Below, one piece after another: positions 36,218 to 48,913 of a stretch of 64,000 nt of DNA. Each line of letters begins with the position of its first letter. The stretch's first letter is position 1. Origin of the DNA: Daphnia pulex (lineage: Eukaryota; Arthropoda; Branchiopoda; Diplostraca; Daphniidae); contig NC_060018.1 in assembly GCF_021134715.1 (NCBI RefSeq), positions 4,667,501-4,731,500 of the forward strand, read 5' to 3'. Below the pieces are notes generated by a model. That model made no database searches. It saw only the letters and a program-made list of their open reading frames with translations, and was not told the DNA's origin. Made by a program: the position numbers and the translations under genes.

Positions 36218-36688
36218 TTTAATGAAGGTAAATGTGGGCGTCGAGAATGAACAGACTTGTCAACAAATAAGTAAACGGTCGACGGGCAATGGGCAACTGA
36301 CGTCTGGTTTTTTCTAACGTCCAACTCTATTCACGCCCTGACAGGAATACATAAAGAGAGAACTGGCAATGTTGTATTATTTTGTAATCGAGTTTTCTTT
36401 AAGAATCGATTACCTTTTGAATATTTCAACATTTTTCACTGTTAATTTTTGGTCACTTGAGTGCTCCTAATTAATATAAGAATAAGTACTTCTTTACACA
36501 AGAAACTTTTTTCGACTGTAATGATTATTCTAAAATACCGTTGTAAAAAGCTAGAATCATAACGCTATCACTGGCAGCTGGCAACTTTGTCCTGTTTACA
36601 ATTTTGAAATACACAATCGTCGTCTGAATTTCTCTTTGTGATTTGTAATTGCAATAGTTAGTCTTAGTTGAAGTAGTTTTATTACGGA
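36218..36688. promoter_or_regulatory. Divergent promoter region between CLIC and the FANCG-like gene
   Basis: The two start codons lie 471 bp apart, transcribed outward. AT-rich with no coding frame; likely a shared promoter. No specific binding site could be assigned. Confidence 0.5.
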
Positions 36689-38769
36689 ATGGATATAATT
36701 TCGAAACATTACGAAGAAGGCCACTACCGAAAGTGTATAACAATTTTGTCTGATTTACCAACTCACTCACTATTTGAGAAATGTGTGGTGGAGAATAATG
36801 TTTTAGTATCCAAATTTCAAACATCTTTCGTGCCAGGAGATGATTTGCTTAGAAAAACTGTTTCCGAGGAGCTTTTTCAATTGCAGGCTAAGCTGTTAGC
36901 ACTTCCACATGAAAAAGAGTATACCTTTTTGACTTTATGTTGCACTACCAATGCTATTTATTCACTGCTGAATTATCAATGTTGTGAAGAAAATGGTGTC
37001 AAAGCAGTCCAGATTGGAAATGGGGCTTTTGAAAAAGTGCTTTGCAACCATCAAATATTCTACTATCAAGAACAACACTCAATTGTTGACAAATTTATTG
37101 GCTTGGTGCATCAATTACTTCAGTGTAAAAAGCTCAAGTCAGATGAGCTTTCACTTCTACTGTACTGCTGTATACTCACTTGTTTAATCAAACTTGATCT
37201 AAGGTTTGTTGAACTGGTTAAGAGCGTTCTAGATATTTTAGAATGCAGCCTAAAGAATGAATCACCAGATGTAAACTCTACTCACATATTTCTGCTTTCT
37301 CCACTTGAAATGTCACTACAATCTACTGGAAGTTACTGTTCAATCATTTGTGATTTTTCAAGACTTTTTCTTTCCATGTTTTACTGTACCAACTTGTCTT
37401 GGTCTGAAGCACTTGCAGTCAAAAGTCCACAAAACACAAAAATGTCTGAAATTTTTGAAATTTTTAAAATGTATGCAAGTCTTCACTTAGCTAATCCTTC
37501 AAGTGATGAGAAGATTGAAGAATATTTCAACGAAAGGAATAGTTATCTATACTTCGCTAGGTGTCTAATCAACGCAGCAAAATTTGCTTTACTAAAGAAA
37601 CCAGTCATTGCATTAAAGTATTTAAAGTAATGCTACTTGATGATACTGATTTTCAATGTGCAAAATTAATAAAGTAATTGTCGTTTGAATTGTAGTTTTG
37701 CTGGAGCAGGAGAATTAGCCCAAACGCAAGCCTGTTCAATCGTGATGGCTTACGCTGCCACTCAATTTAAAGTATGTCAAACCTGTATCTGCAACCAACT
37801 AAAAATTTACTAGTTTTTAATTATTTAACTTTAGGTTTTGGATCAAACCAATTTCGAAATTGAAGCATTGAAAATAGCAGAGGAATCATTACTAAAAAGC
37901 CCAGTTTTTCAATGTTCCATTCATACTGAACTTCCTGGATTTCTTCTTGGACAGATGAAATTATTCAGCCTTCCTGAAGTATCAGTCTTGAGATACCAAT
38001 TGGCTCGAATTTTTCTGAAAAACCAAGTAACGATATAATATTATCTTGAATTTAAAAAAACTTACCAACGAAAAATCTTAGCGATATCAAGAAGCCGCAG
38101 AAGAATATGAAAAGCTGTCATCTGAGACTCACTTCCAACCTAAATCGGAACCTTTTTCTTCAGTTTTCAAGCTTGTTTCTCCATCTGAAACTATTGTTTT
38201 ACACGAGCGTATCCTGGCGCTCGTTTTGTCAAATAGCTACCAGAAAGCTTTGGATGCGATTGATTCATCCCTAGAAGAAGATTTGTTTACCTTGTACCTT
38301 CATGCTCAAATCTGCGCACATTTCAAGCAATACAAGAAAGCTATCCAGCTCATCAATAGGTATTATAATTAGTTCATGAATATAAAGCGTAACTATTAAA
38401 AACCAAACGTTATTTTCTAGATCAATTTTGCAACTGAATTCTATAACCTTTGCTGTGAGTGGAACGAAAGATGTGATCAGATCCCAATTATGTTTTAAAC
38501 TGTCGCAATTATTCGATGAAATTGGAAATTTGAAAGACGCACATCACCAACTAAGGCTGTCCTTTCAATATGGCATTTCTATGAATTGTCAAATGCTAGA
38601 ATTCTATCATAAATTTACATGTAAACTGGGAGCACAAAAAGAAATTCCAATTCCGTCTGATTCTCATCAAGAGCAAGAGGAACTGATTGCGACAATTCTG
38701 GAACATTCGGATGACTTAACCCTTAATTACTTAATACGGGATTCTTATGCAGCGTTTAGCCTTCCATAA
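36689..38769 (+). CDS. Helical-repeat protein, candidate Fanconi anaemia group G (FANCG) homologue
   Basis: Five exons keep frame: 36689-37626, 37696-37771, 37835-38026, 38082-38359, 38421-38769; about 610 residues (human FANCG 622). The product is all-helical with TPR-like units, clearest in the C-terminal half: YQLARIFLKNQRYQEAAEEY, ILALVLSNSYQKALDAIDSS, YLHAQICAHFKQYKKAIQLI and LFDEIGNLKDAHHQLRLSF. The order and spacing of these units, the length, and the low-complexity insertion between two of them (about residues 425-445) resemble FANCG, a TPR adaptor of the Fanconi core complex. Residue identity to what I remember is low, so this is a fold-level inference; another TPR scaffold is possible. 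Start is the first ATG, in a long open exon. It is tail to tail with SAP18, 123 bp apart. Confidence 0.5.
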
Positions 38770-38891
38770 AAAAATGCAACTGAGAAATACATTTTCTATG
38801 TGAAAATTTTTTACTGTCAATTATGAAAATGACTTGGAAAAATTGCTGGAAAAAAAAAACAAGAATGCCGTGTCGATAAACAAAAAAAAAG

Positions 38892-39617
38892 TTAGTATGG
38901 CCTGAATCTCCTGTTGCTTTGATTATTCATATTTCTGCTGGGTGGAGTGATGGCGATGTCAATATAGTCTCCAATGGTAAAACGGCACTGTTTGAGGGTC
39001 TTCATATCATCTGGCCCGCGTTCTCCTGAGATTGTGGAACCTATTTCACGTCGAGACATGCTTAGTGTGCTTCGGTCGGGGAATACCTAAGCAGACAGAA
39101 GAAAAGAATGATGTATAATGATGAACTAACAAACAAACACAGCAGTTCCTCTTTACTTTAAAGTACTGTATGAACTAGAATGTACCTGAGCAAAGGAAAA
39201 GCGTGTTCCACGGCGTCTGGCTTCATAATTAACTTCTCTCACCAATCCAGTAATTTCTTGAAGAGTGGCATCCATCCTATAAATGCAAAATGCAAAATTT
39301 CATGAATTCTACGATTACACATAACTTTAGCCGTAAATATCACTTTTTCTTGGGATTTCCTTACCATGTATAAATTTGAAGCTCACTTGCTGGCACACTA
39401 CCTCTTGCATAATCACCAAGACTATGGTGTCTTCCCATGGCACAGAAAACACGAAGTAACAATGGGCATGTCTGCAAAGAAAACTCAGTTCAGTCATATT
39501 TTAGATTAGAAAATGCAAAAAATGTTAGTCTACCTTTTCTCTGTCAACAGATTTTTCAGTTTCTCTATTTTCTTCTACTCGAACGGCCACAGCAGATTCT
39601 ACAGTTCCCGTAGCCAT
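38892..39617 (-). CDS. SAP18: Histone deacetylase complex subunit SAP18
   Basis: Four exons keep frame: 39617-39534, 39471-39365, 39276-39186, 39086-38892; about 158 residues (human 153-172). SAP18 is a ubiquitin-fold protein of the Sin3-HDAC corepressor and of the ASAP/PSAP splicing complexes on mRNA. Evidence: EKTCPLLLRVFCAMGRHHSL, the family core YTWMDATLQEITGLVREVN, RGTRFSFAQVFPD and QCRFTIGDYIDIAITPP, with an arginine/asparagine tail ending RRFRPY. The N-terminal extension is acidic, as in insects. No oddities. Downstream it converges with the FANCG-like gene. Confidence 0.96.
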
Positions 39618-39863
39618 TCTGTATGGTTTTAACTTCAAATTACTTTTCACAAGGTTCTTGAATAGTTTTAATGATTGAGTTAGAAGAGCCGGGAGAAACA
39701 AGATTATTCTGTTTCATGGACGCGAACAACTTCTGATGAGACAGCGCCTCAACCGGCTGATAGTGGCAATTTGTAATTTTGCCACATTGCCATCATGTGA
39801 ATAATGTCTGCGGAGTGCGGGACGGCCAGGCGGGCCAGCGATCGAAAATGAATTACGGCCTTA

Positions 39864-40149
39864 CCAGAGCAATAGATCCCTGGTCGGTTCACGGCTGTGT
39901 TGGCTTCCCCATCTCGATTTTAGGGTAAACGTAAGCCGATTTTCAGGGGGTTTTAGGGCGGGGCCTGTCAGAATTGTGAAGTGGAAACTTTAAAAAGAGC
40001 CATCTAGGCTCTCAAAAGTAGCTGGACGTTGTAGCTGACACACTCACTAGAGGCGCTTTTTAAAGTTTCCAAATCGGCTTACGTTTACCCTAAAATCGAG
40101 ATGGGGAAGCCAACACAGCCGTGAACCGACCAGGGATCTATTGCTCTGG
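39864..40149. mobile_element. Palindromic MITE / foldback element
   Basis: A 286-bp element whose arms, 39864-39942 and 40071-40149, are perfect reverse complements over 79 bp (starts CCAGAGCAATAG). A second nested inverted repeat, GGAAACTTTAAAAAG at 39983-39997 and its complement at 40056-40070, has one mismatch in its extension, and 40 extra bases sit in the left arm. No coding capacity. Flanking bases are CCTTA and CCTTG, so a 4-bp duplication is possible but not certain. The perfect arms imply recent origin or gene conversion. It lies upstream of both SAP18 (-) and Toll (+). Confidence 0.85.
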
Positions 40150-40891
40150 CCTTGCCTTACGCATTTCTTATTTAATGTAATAGTCCGCATCTACGCGTAC
40201 TAAATACTAACCACTTCAAATAATTAGCTGCAATTTAATTGAAGAGAAGATTGGATTGGTGTTTATTTTTAATTTCAAACTAAGGATTAATCATTCAGAA
40301 TTCGAATCACAATCGGAACTTTTAATCATGTTTTAATTAGAGAAAACTATGTTTTAACATTAATAACGTATGGCATTCTATCAACGGAGAAGTCTTTTCA
40401 AGCAAATATGTTGTCTAAAAATTATGTTTTTCATTTCGTTCTGAGTTGTGAAAGCTTAACCACATTTTAACTTTCCCTCGGCTCTGTTTACGTGCAATAA
40501 ATTCATAATACGAAAGGAAATACATTGCAAGGCCTGTTTGATCGGGGTATCACGTAATGTCACAATCTACGGATATCAGAGAGAGACATCTATGGCTGAA
40601 AACATCGTGAAACTTCGTTCACGTTCATTGTGATTCATGCTGGGTAAATAGAATCTAAACAATCTAGAATATAGGTGGCAGGCGCGAACAATGATCACAA
40701 TAGACTGCAACCCCCCTTGCCAACTCAGGCCTTTGCTCACTTTGTGATGTTGCTATGTTAGAAAGTTCGTAGAATCGGGAAATGGGAACGTCACATTGTA
40801 AACGTCAAGGTCATGAATCTCGTATCGCCTGTTGAGTGTTGACTAATGAAATACGTTTACTCTTAAAGAAAAAGTATGTAACAGTTTAGAA
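40150..40891. other. Upstream region of the Toll gene
   Basis: AT-rich non-coding sequence that should include the Toll promoter and 5' UTR. No extra gene, and no convincing NF-kB-type site was identified by eye. Confidence 0.4.
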
Positions 40892-43800
40892 ATGTCCTAC
40901 CGTTTTGTGTTGTGTTGTGTTCTCTTTCAAACCATTGTTGTCAGTCAAGAACTAAGTGCTGCTATCGACCAGCATCCAGAAAGTTTTTGGAAATGTTCTC
41001 AACGTGAAAATCCTGAATGTCAATGCTTTCCGAAGACAAATGGCGATTTCAACTTACAATGTTCAGTTGGTGAGGGTTCTATTTCAGCAGATTATAAAGC
41101 TCTTAAAGACAATGGTGACAGTTCATTTGAAATTCAGTGTTCATGTGATGAAACAAACCTTCTCACAGAATCTGTTTACAAATATGTTAAAGGAATTCCA
41201 ACTAGCAATATTTCATTTCTGAAATTCAATTTCTGTCCGCTTCCAAAGGATAGTTTGTCCACATTCTTAGGGAGGCATATGAATCTCAGCTTCATTCAGA
41301 GAATTGCACTTCGTTCATGCTCTCCTGTTCAAACTCTTCATCATGATTCATTTCGGAACATGCCACAACTTGAAATTCTAAATTTACAGAACAATCAACT
41401 TGAAAATTTTCCAGATGATTTATTCGATGATCAATTAAACTTGAAGACACTTTGGCTAGACAGTAACAAACTTCAAAAAATAAGTGGCAAAATATTCAAA
41501 AATATTCCTCAACTAATTTCCCTACAATTGGGCTCAAATGTAATAAAACAATTAGAAATCGGTGCCTTCAGTAATCTCCCAAACTTGTTTCAATTGAACC
41601 TCCAAAACAATCAACTTGATATACTTCCTTCTGATGTTCTACAATCCCTGGCAAATTTAAAATATCTAGATCTGAGTAATAATAAGCTAACAAGTTTGGA
41701 CAAGGATGCTTTCCAGTTCAACACACAATTGATTGAACTTTTTTTGCGAAATAACTCGCTAGAAGTACTGCCAGAAGGAGTATTCCGTAATAACAAAATG
41801 CTGGAAAAGATATCTTTACAATTAAACACCAAGCTCTCTACTGTTCATCGTGGTGTCTTCGAAAATCTAGAGTCTTTGATAGTCCTAGATTTGAGTTATT
41901 GTTCCTTCAACCAGTCGTCTTTCAACAAACATGCTTTTTCAAATTTAACCAAACTTGCCAAACTTAATCTGTCACGAAATAAGCTAAATGGATTGCATTC
42001 AGATTGGTTCATTGGACTTACCAATTTGACCGATTTGGATTTGTCGTGGAATTCGATTTCAAGCATCGAGGATAATATGTTTAGTAACTTGGGACTTTTG
42101 AGTACTCTCAAGCTCAATGGAAATACCCTTGTTCTAATTGAAGCCAACGTTTTCCGAGGCATTCGAGCCTTGAAAAGCCTATATCTTGAAGATAATCAAA
42201 TTGAAGTTATTCAACCAGCAGCCATGGAATATTTGAAAGAATTAACTACTATTAATTTAGCACGCAATCGCCTGAAATTCGATGAAGGTCTTGTCAGTCC
42301 TCTCGACGGCTGGAGACAATCTCCGCTACAGTACAACTTAAAATTAGAATTAATCGATCTGTCTGAAAACCAAATCGCTGATCTATATTCCGACTGGGGT
42401 TTGATGAAATCGTTGACTCGCCTCATCTTGAGCCACAATCAAATGACAAGTTTTGCCATCTCCGACATATCAAGATTATCTCCGACACGAGACTTTATTT
42501 TGGATCTTCGTAACAATCAAATCACACAAGTATATTTCCAATCGGCCGAAGAAGTTGACGGACGATCGGATGATGGAAAAACTGAAGATCCTATCGCGAA
42601 AAAGATAGTGTTTCTTGATGATAATCCCCTGTTATGCGATTGTGGTGCATACTTTATGGCACAGTACATGAACCGATCAATGCCGGCCGTAAGGCATTCT
42701 TGGAAGATAATCGCACCCAAGCTAACCTGTGAGCAGCCAGCCTCACTTTCCGGCATCGCGCCTACTGAAGTTAATCCTTCTCAGTTTCTTTGCAATTGCC
42801 CTGCACACCCTGAAAATAATTGGCCCTGCGAATGTTACCTACGACCAGTGGATAGAACAGTGTTGTTTAACTGTCAACACAAGAACCTAAAGGAAATCCC
42901 TACTCGCTTACCCCAACTTGCCGGCTACAAGGTTCAAATGAATCTTTCGTCCAATTCGATTAATATCGGACAAGTGAACCCAAACTCGTTAAACTGTTGC
43001 ACAGATGTGACCACGCTAGACTTGAGCAGAAACGGAATGGAGTCTTCAGTGTTTGATACTCTCAATTGGGCTCCAAATCTACTCCTCCGTTTCCCTAGTC
43101 TCAATCGACTAGACCTTACTTATAACAATTTCAATTCGATTCCTAATGGAGTTATTGATGCGTGGAATGGAACGCGCAATTTAACTTACAGTTTAAGTGG
43201 AAACCCTTGGAGATGCGACTGTACAAACCTGGCGCTACTGAAATTCATATATGGTTCATGGAAACGCGTGGAAGATTTCAACCAGATGAGGTGTGATAAC
43301 GGACTATTTATTTCTGAATTGTCTGTTGAAAAATTATGCCCTTCGCTGAATGCCGTGTCGAAATATTTGACTGTAGCGATGCCAGTTTTAGCTTTGCTGG
43401 TATTTTGTATATGCACGATATTTTACCGTTCTCGACGAGTAATACGTGCCTGGCTTTACAACCACCAATTTTGCTTATGGTGCGTTGTTCAAGAAGAAGA
43501 AGAAAATGACGATCGAATTTATGACGCTTTTATCAGCTTCTCTCACAATGACGAGAAATTTGTCGATGAGCTTGTGGCCCAACTGGAGCGACCTCCAGTT
43601 GGTTTGCCCAATTACCAACTTTGTCTTCATCATCGCGATTGGTAAATAAAATTTTTCATTATGTTTTATTAATAACCCAATGCGTTAAACGCAAAATTAT
43701 AAATATTACAGGTTGGCAGGTGAATGGATTCCTGATCAAATTGTTCGCTCGGTGGCTTCTTCTAAAAGAACGGTTGTAATCTTGACCGAAAATTTCTTGG

Positions 43801-44318
43801 ACAGTTTTTGGGGAAAGGTAAACACACCAGAATTGTTTAAATATCAGAATTTATCTTTGTAATATGATTTTTTGTTTTACTTTTTCCAGCTGGAATTCCG
43901 AACTGCTTATCAACAGGTGCTTAAGGATAAACGCATGCGACTTATTGTTATCGTAAAAGGAGAACTTCCTCCGAGAGACAAAATGGATACAGAGCTTCAA
44001 ACTTACCTTTCCTTGAACACATATCTGAAATATGATGATCCGTTTTTCATGGAGCGACTACGATACGCCTTACCCCACAAGAAAAACACTATTGAGCCTG
44101 GTTCAAGAATAACGCAAGCGATTATCCAGCATAGTGACTCGGTCGGCAAAGATCAAGCAAACGGACTTAAGCCCAATCATCTTCCATCCTTGCCATTTCT
44201 CACTGATCGTGAAAAACAAAAGATACATGTGATGTTGCCTCCTGATATCGAAATGTCTCTGACACCGACCAGTTCAGCAAGTTCAACGGCCCCCTTTTTC
44301 CCTCATTCTCCGAAGTGA
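40892..44318 (+). CDS. Toll: Toll-like receptor (arthropod Toll)
   Basis: Three exons: 40892-43641, 43712-43817, 43890-44318; about 1,094 residues. Signal peptide at residues 1-19 (MSYRFVLCCVLFQTIVVSQE). More than fifteen leucine-rich repeats of the LxxLxLxxN type from about 140 to 560, a first cysteine cap with CDCGAYFMAQYM (about 585-630), an LRR N-cap (CNCPAHPENNWPCECYL) and a second short repeat block, a second cap NPWRCDCTNLALLKF, a transmembrane helix around 825-845 (VAMPVLALLVFCICTIFY), then a TIR domain from about 876: box 1 YDAFISFSHND, box 2 RDWLAGEWIPDQI, box 3 with SFWG upstream. This multi-cysteine-cluster layout is that of Drosophila Toll, a Spatzle receptor signalling through MyD88. 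Both introns interrupt the TIR. The tail after TIR is short and serine/proline-rich. Confidence 0.95.
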
Positions 44319-45292
44319 GGCGATCGAGTTTGAATTTTTGGATATGAATGTGTCGCTTATGAAGCATATATGTATGTGCTTGTTTTGCCTTATAACGTGT
44401 CTTGAAGTGCAATCTAGTTTATTTGGTACAAAGTTCGTAGATGTAACATCTTTTTAGCGCTAACTCACACTATGGGAAACAATATTAATGCGGCTAATGT
44501 TTGTAATTCTTTTTGGTGACTTGTATTTCTATCGCGCTTTCTTTCGCATTGTGTAATTGCTATGAAGACATTTTGAAATTGATTTGTATGTTGTGTATTC
44601 GGAAAAATTTTGTTTTATAAATCATCGTCATTTAACAAAGAAACCAATACTTTTTTTACCCCACATTTTTTTTACTCGTCTTGTCCGCATTTGTCATACT
44701 GTTATTTTTTTAAATCGTTCCTGAAGACTATGACGAATAAGTTTTCGTTAAAACTTTTCGTTTGTTTTTTAAAATACTTCAACAGTTAAATGAGAAAAAG
44801 CTGGCTAATAATCGATCAAAATATGAGCCAATAATGAAAGATACAAAATCATGTGTAATAGGCCCGACAGCAATGAAACGGTCAAGGGAAAAAAATCGCT
44901 TGAAACCCTTAGCCTTAGCGCCAGCTATTATCCGATTTAAAATGTTTTATATCCATACTTGGTTGCACAAGTCATTTACTCAAAGTATGACAGAAAGCTT
45001 TAGATTGTTCGATACAAGAGATTTTTTTTCCAGAAATAAGATGTATAAATAATACAGCCATCTCGAATTTCAATCTATTCCGCTTGTGGCGCTGCGAGAA
45101 GCAGCTAAATTTTAGCGCAGCCCAACTTGGTATGACAAAACTTGGTCCGGCCTTTTTATAAGTAGGAAACCTTAGATCACATGACAGTCTCCTGACTTGA
45201 CGAAGAGAAGTGAAGAGGTAACCGCGATGTTTTGACTGTTATTCTTCTAAATTCTAAATCTTTTTCGTGTACAGTACCACCAACAAATCAGG
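44319..45292. other. Intergenic region between Toll and V-ATPase C
   Basis: Toll 3' UTR followed by the promoter of the V-ATPase subunit gene. A 96-residue open frame at 44762-45052 shows no motifs and is probably chance. No other feature was seen. Confidence 0.45.
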
Positions 45293-46911
45293 ATGACTGA
45301 ATTTTGGTTGATTTCCGCTCCTGGCGATAAAACCTGCCAGCAAACTTTTGACAAATTGAACGATGTACTTCACCATCAAAACAATTTGTCTGCAAATTGG
45401 AAATTCGCTGTTCCTGATTTGAAAGTGGGCACTCTTGATCAATTGGTAGGTCTCTCTGATGATTTGGGTAAGCTTGATATCTATGTTGAACAAGTAAGTA
45501 GGAAAATTGCTCTCTATCTGGGTGAAGTTTTGGAAGATCAAAGAGACAAGCTGGCTGAGAACTTACTTGCCAATGGAGGTATTTACTATTAAGTAATGAA
45601 TAGTACTTAGTGGCAGTGTTTTACAACATTTACTCTTCCTTTCTAGTTGATTTGGTAACCTATCTAACTAGATTTCAATGGGATATGGCCAAGTATCCAA
45701 TCAAACAATCCCTTCGCAACATTGCTGATATAATAAGCAAGCAAGTAGGACAGATTGAAACAGATCTGAAATCCAAATCATCTGCATACAATAACTTGAA
45801 GGGCAACTTGCAAAGCTTGGAGAAAAAACAAGTGTAAGCAATCTTAAGAATTTTACTGATCTACCATCTATTTGACATTTGCCTCCTGATTTCATTTCGG
45901 TTATCAGTGGAAGTTTGGTTACTCGTAACCTTGGAGAATTGGTAAAGAAGGAGCACTTTGTCCTGGATTCTGAGTATCTAGTTACTCTATTGGTCATTAT
46001 CCCCAAGTAAGGAAAAATGTTTTAAAACATACCAATTGGTACAGAAGTTAAACCTATGGGGAATAGGGCAACAATCCAAGATTGGTGGGACAAGTATGAA
46101 AAACTTACCCCGATGGTGGTTCCACGCTCATCGCAGTTGGTCACCCAAGATGGTGAAAATGCTCTGGTTACCGTCACTCTTTTCCGCAAAGTTGTAGATG
46201 AGTTTAAACACCATGCTCGCGAACATAAGTAATTCAGACAAAAGTATGTTTTATTATTAAATAAATTATCATAAGCTATTATTTATTTAAAGGTTTGTCG
46301 TTCGTGATTTTACCTATAACGAAGAAGAGTTGGCCGCTGGAAAGAACGAGATTACCAAGCTGGCTACTGATAAAAAGAAGCAATTCGTGCGTATACTTAT
46401 TTAGTTGAAATAGATCACACATTTAAAAATAAAATACCATTTAATAGGGCCCATTGGTGAGGTGGTTGAAGGTGAATTTTAGCGAGGGATTCACGGCTTG
46501 GGTTCACGTGAAAGCTCTTAGAGTCTTCGTTGAATCTGTACTCCGGTAAAATTGATTGAAATCCTATCAATAGACCAATAGAATTAGAATAATTAATTAT
46601 TTTCTAGTTATGGGCTACCCGTAAACTTCCAAGCAATGCTATTGCAACCTAACAAGAAATCAACTAAACGTTTACGAGAAGTGCTTAGCCAGTTGTACAT
46701 ACACCTGGATAACTCTGCCCTTCAAAGCGCTCACGATGTAAGTAAAATAGCAGCTTTTTGAAAATATCTTATCGTAATTAAACTCTATTCGGTTATTTTC
46801 ATTTCACAGAACGTCGACATTCCCGGTTTGGTTTTCGGTCAATCGGAATATTATCCGTATGTTTACTACAAAATAAACATTGACATGATAGATATACCGG
46901 GAAAAATTTAA
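45293..46911 (+). CDS. Vha44: V-type proton ATPase subunit C
   Basis: Eight exons keep frame: 45293-45578, 45647-45833, 45908-46006, 46067-46228, 46293-46386, 46448-46545, 46608-46737, 46810-46911; about 385 residues (human ATP6V1C1 382). Subunit C bridges peripheral stators of the V1 sector to V0 and is released on reversible disassembly, so it controls assembly of the pump that acidifies endosomes and lysosomes. Diagnostic blocks: [109 protein letters not shown] and the terminal [12 protein letters not shown]. The start matches the family start. The exon 5 donor is GTGCGT, a mild variant. It is tail to tail with MTAP. Confidence 0.97.
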
Positions 46912-47223
46912 ACCATCTGCTTAAGCCAATTGTAAAGTGGAGGTTATTTAGCGCTTTCTCTCTTTTCAGATTTCTTTTTCAGATGAATTTATGTCTTAGC
47001 TAACATTCCTCTTTCACTCCTTTAAAAAATGGTGTTCTATACTGATAAAGGTGTTTCCAGTTGTGCATGTGTATAGTCAACCAGTAATAAATCCCGAAAA
47101 ACGTTTACGTTCTCAATGTAATCCGTTGGTTATTGTCATATTACACAACATTGATTAAAATTCTACGTTAAGTTTTGCACAGTTATGGCAGAAACGTTAT
47201 GGAGGATTGACGGATAATAATAG
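46912..47223. other. Convergent 3' region between V-ATPase C and MTAP
   Basis: Non-coding, 312 bp, containing the 3' UTRs of both genes. An AATAAA motif lies near 47085 on the plus strand. Confidence 0.5.
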
Positions 47224-48913
47224 TCAAGCCATAACGCTATTTTTAATCGTTTCCTATAAAAGGAAATGTAAGTATAGTTTTTCTTATCGAATTTGTTTAA
47301 CCTCTTTACCTTAAGTTCCTGAATAGTAACAGACCAGTCGACTTTCGCAATAATTGGAACTGCAGCACACAAAAGTTGAGTAACTTTTCCAACATTTTCA
47401 CGGAACGTTTTCAATGCAAGCTCTACATTGACTGTTAACGAAAACAAATTTAAGTTAAAAAAAAATATATAAATAAACTTGATGATGCAATAAATATCCA
47501 CCTTTTTCATTATGCGGATGCCAACAGTCGTAATCAGTAGCCATAGCTATGGCAGCATAGCAAAGCCCAGCTTCTTTAGCCAAAACACACTAAAGTAGTA
47601 CCAAACCAAAAAAACAAACAAATTATTACTTCAACAGATTTTCACGGGGCTGTCCATAGACGACGTCACGTAATTTGTTGTCATTATTTTTTATCCCATC
47701 CATTCCCCTGCGTGTCACGATAGTAAAAATAAGTTACCCCCCCCCCCCCAACAAAACGACGTAATTTTTTAGACCCTTCCCCTTTCCCATATTAAAACAG
47801 TTTAATTTTCTTTTCTTTTGAAATTTCTCTCTACATAAATAATTTAGTTTTCTATACTGCAAGTTCTGACATCCAATTTCTAAGTAGCCCCCCCTTCATC
47901 TTCAACCGTTACAAGTGGCCGCGCTACCCCCTCCCTCCCTTAAATGTGCGACATCGTTTATGGGCAGCCCCTTTGGATAAATTTAAGAACTTCCTAGGAT
48001 GATAAAGAATTTTTTAATGTTTCAACTAAAATTACCTCTGGAACAGTTGTCATGTTTATTACATGACCACCCCAAGATTTGAATAGAAAGCTTTCTGCCT
48101 TGGATGAGAACCTTGGCCCTTCAATAGTGATGCAAGTACCTGTAGCGTGTACAGGTATGTTGGATTCTTCTGCAGCTTGTTTCAAGCAAGAGCGAGTAAG
48201 TCCACAAAAGGGTTCATCTACTGGCAAATGACAAACACCACTCAGCTTTTCACATGTTCCATCATAAAATGTTTGAGCTCTTTTAGTAGTTCTGTTTTTT
48301 GTGGGGAAAAAAGAATTTGGATTTTAAGAGAAAGGGTGAATTTTATTAGTCTTTAATAAAGAAGCCCTAACAAGAAGCTGTTAGGCTACTGGAGGCTGTA
48401 AATAAATTGTTATGTTTCACCTGTCTATGAATTGATCGAGAATTACAAGATCACCAGGAGCTATTTCTTCCTGCAAGGAGCCACAGGCAGTTGAAACAAT
48501 AACATGGGTACATCCTTCTTCTTTCAATGCCCAAATATTGGCTCGGTAATTGATATTGGTGGGCATTATTCCATGTTTACGATTGTGTCTGAGAAAAAAT
48601 TACAAAAATTACACAGTTAGTCATGAAGCAATTTATTTTAAATACTTATTGGTAATAAATGTTATGTTCATCACCTGGCTAATACAACACAGTCAACCCC
48701 AGAAATTTTCCCGCAAACGAGATTATCTGAAGGTTCACCGAAAGGAGTAGTCACAGACTTTTCAACAGGATCAATCAACGCATCCAATGAATAGAAACCG
48801 GACCCACCGATGATACCAATCTATGTGTATCGTAATTACAGATTCAAAACAATTCCTCCTTAATTCGTGACTACTTCAATATTATTTTCATTTCTCACCT
48901 TCACTTTTGACAT
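47224..48913 (-). CDS. MTAP: S-methyl-5'-thioadenosine phosphorylase
   Basis: Seven exons keep frame: 48913-48899, 48820-48675, 48588-48421, 48291-48036, 47589-47502, 47431-47310, 47253-47224; about 274 residues (human 283). MTAP splits methylthioadenosine, the polyamine by-product, into adenine and methylthioribose-1-phosphate, the first step of methionine salvage. Key sequence: [13 protein letters not shown] (phosphate-binding), [65 protein letters not shown] with the substrate-binding methionine, and MATDYDCW. Exon 1 codes only five residues (MSKVK) and the last exon nine (ETIKNSVMA); both junctions are in phase. A C-tract of ten lies in intron 5 near 47740. It is head to head with RBM45. 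Confidence 0.96.

Noticed and set aside
36042-36317. Open frame of 91 codons overlapping CLIC exon 1 on the plus strand
   Set aside because: It is the antisense shadow of the CLIC first exon; the minus-strand frame has the known CLIC N-terminus and splice donor.
44762-45052. 96-codon frame between Toll and V-ATPase C
   Set aside because: No domain, atypical composition and not preceded by promoter or splice features; likely chance.
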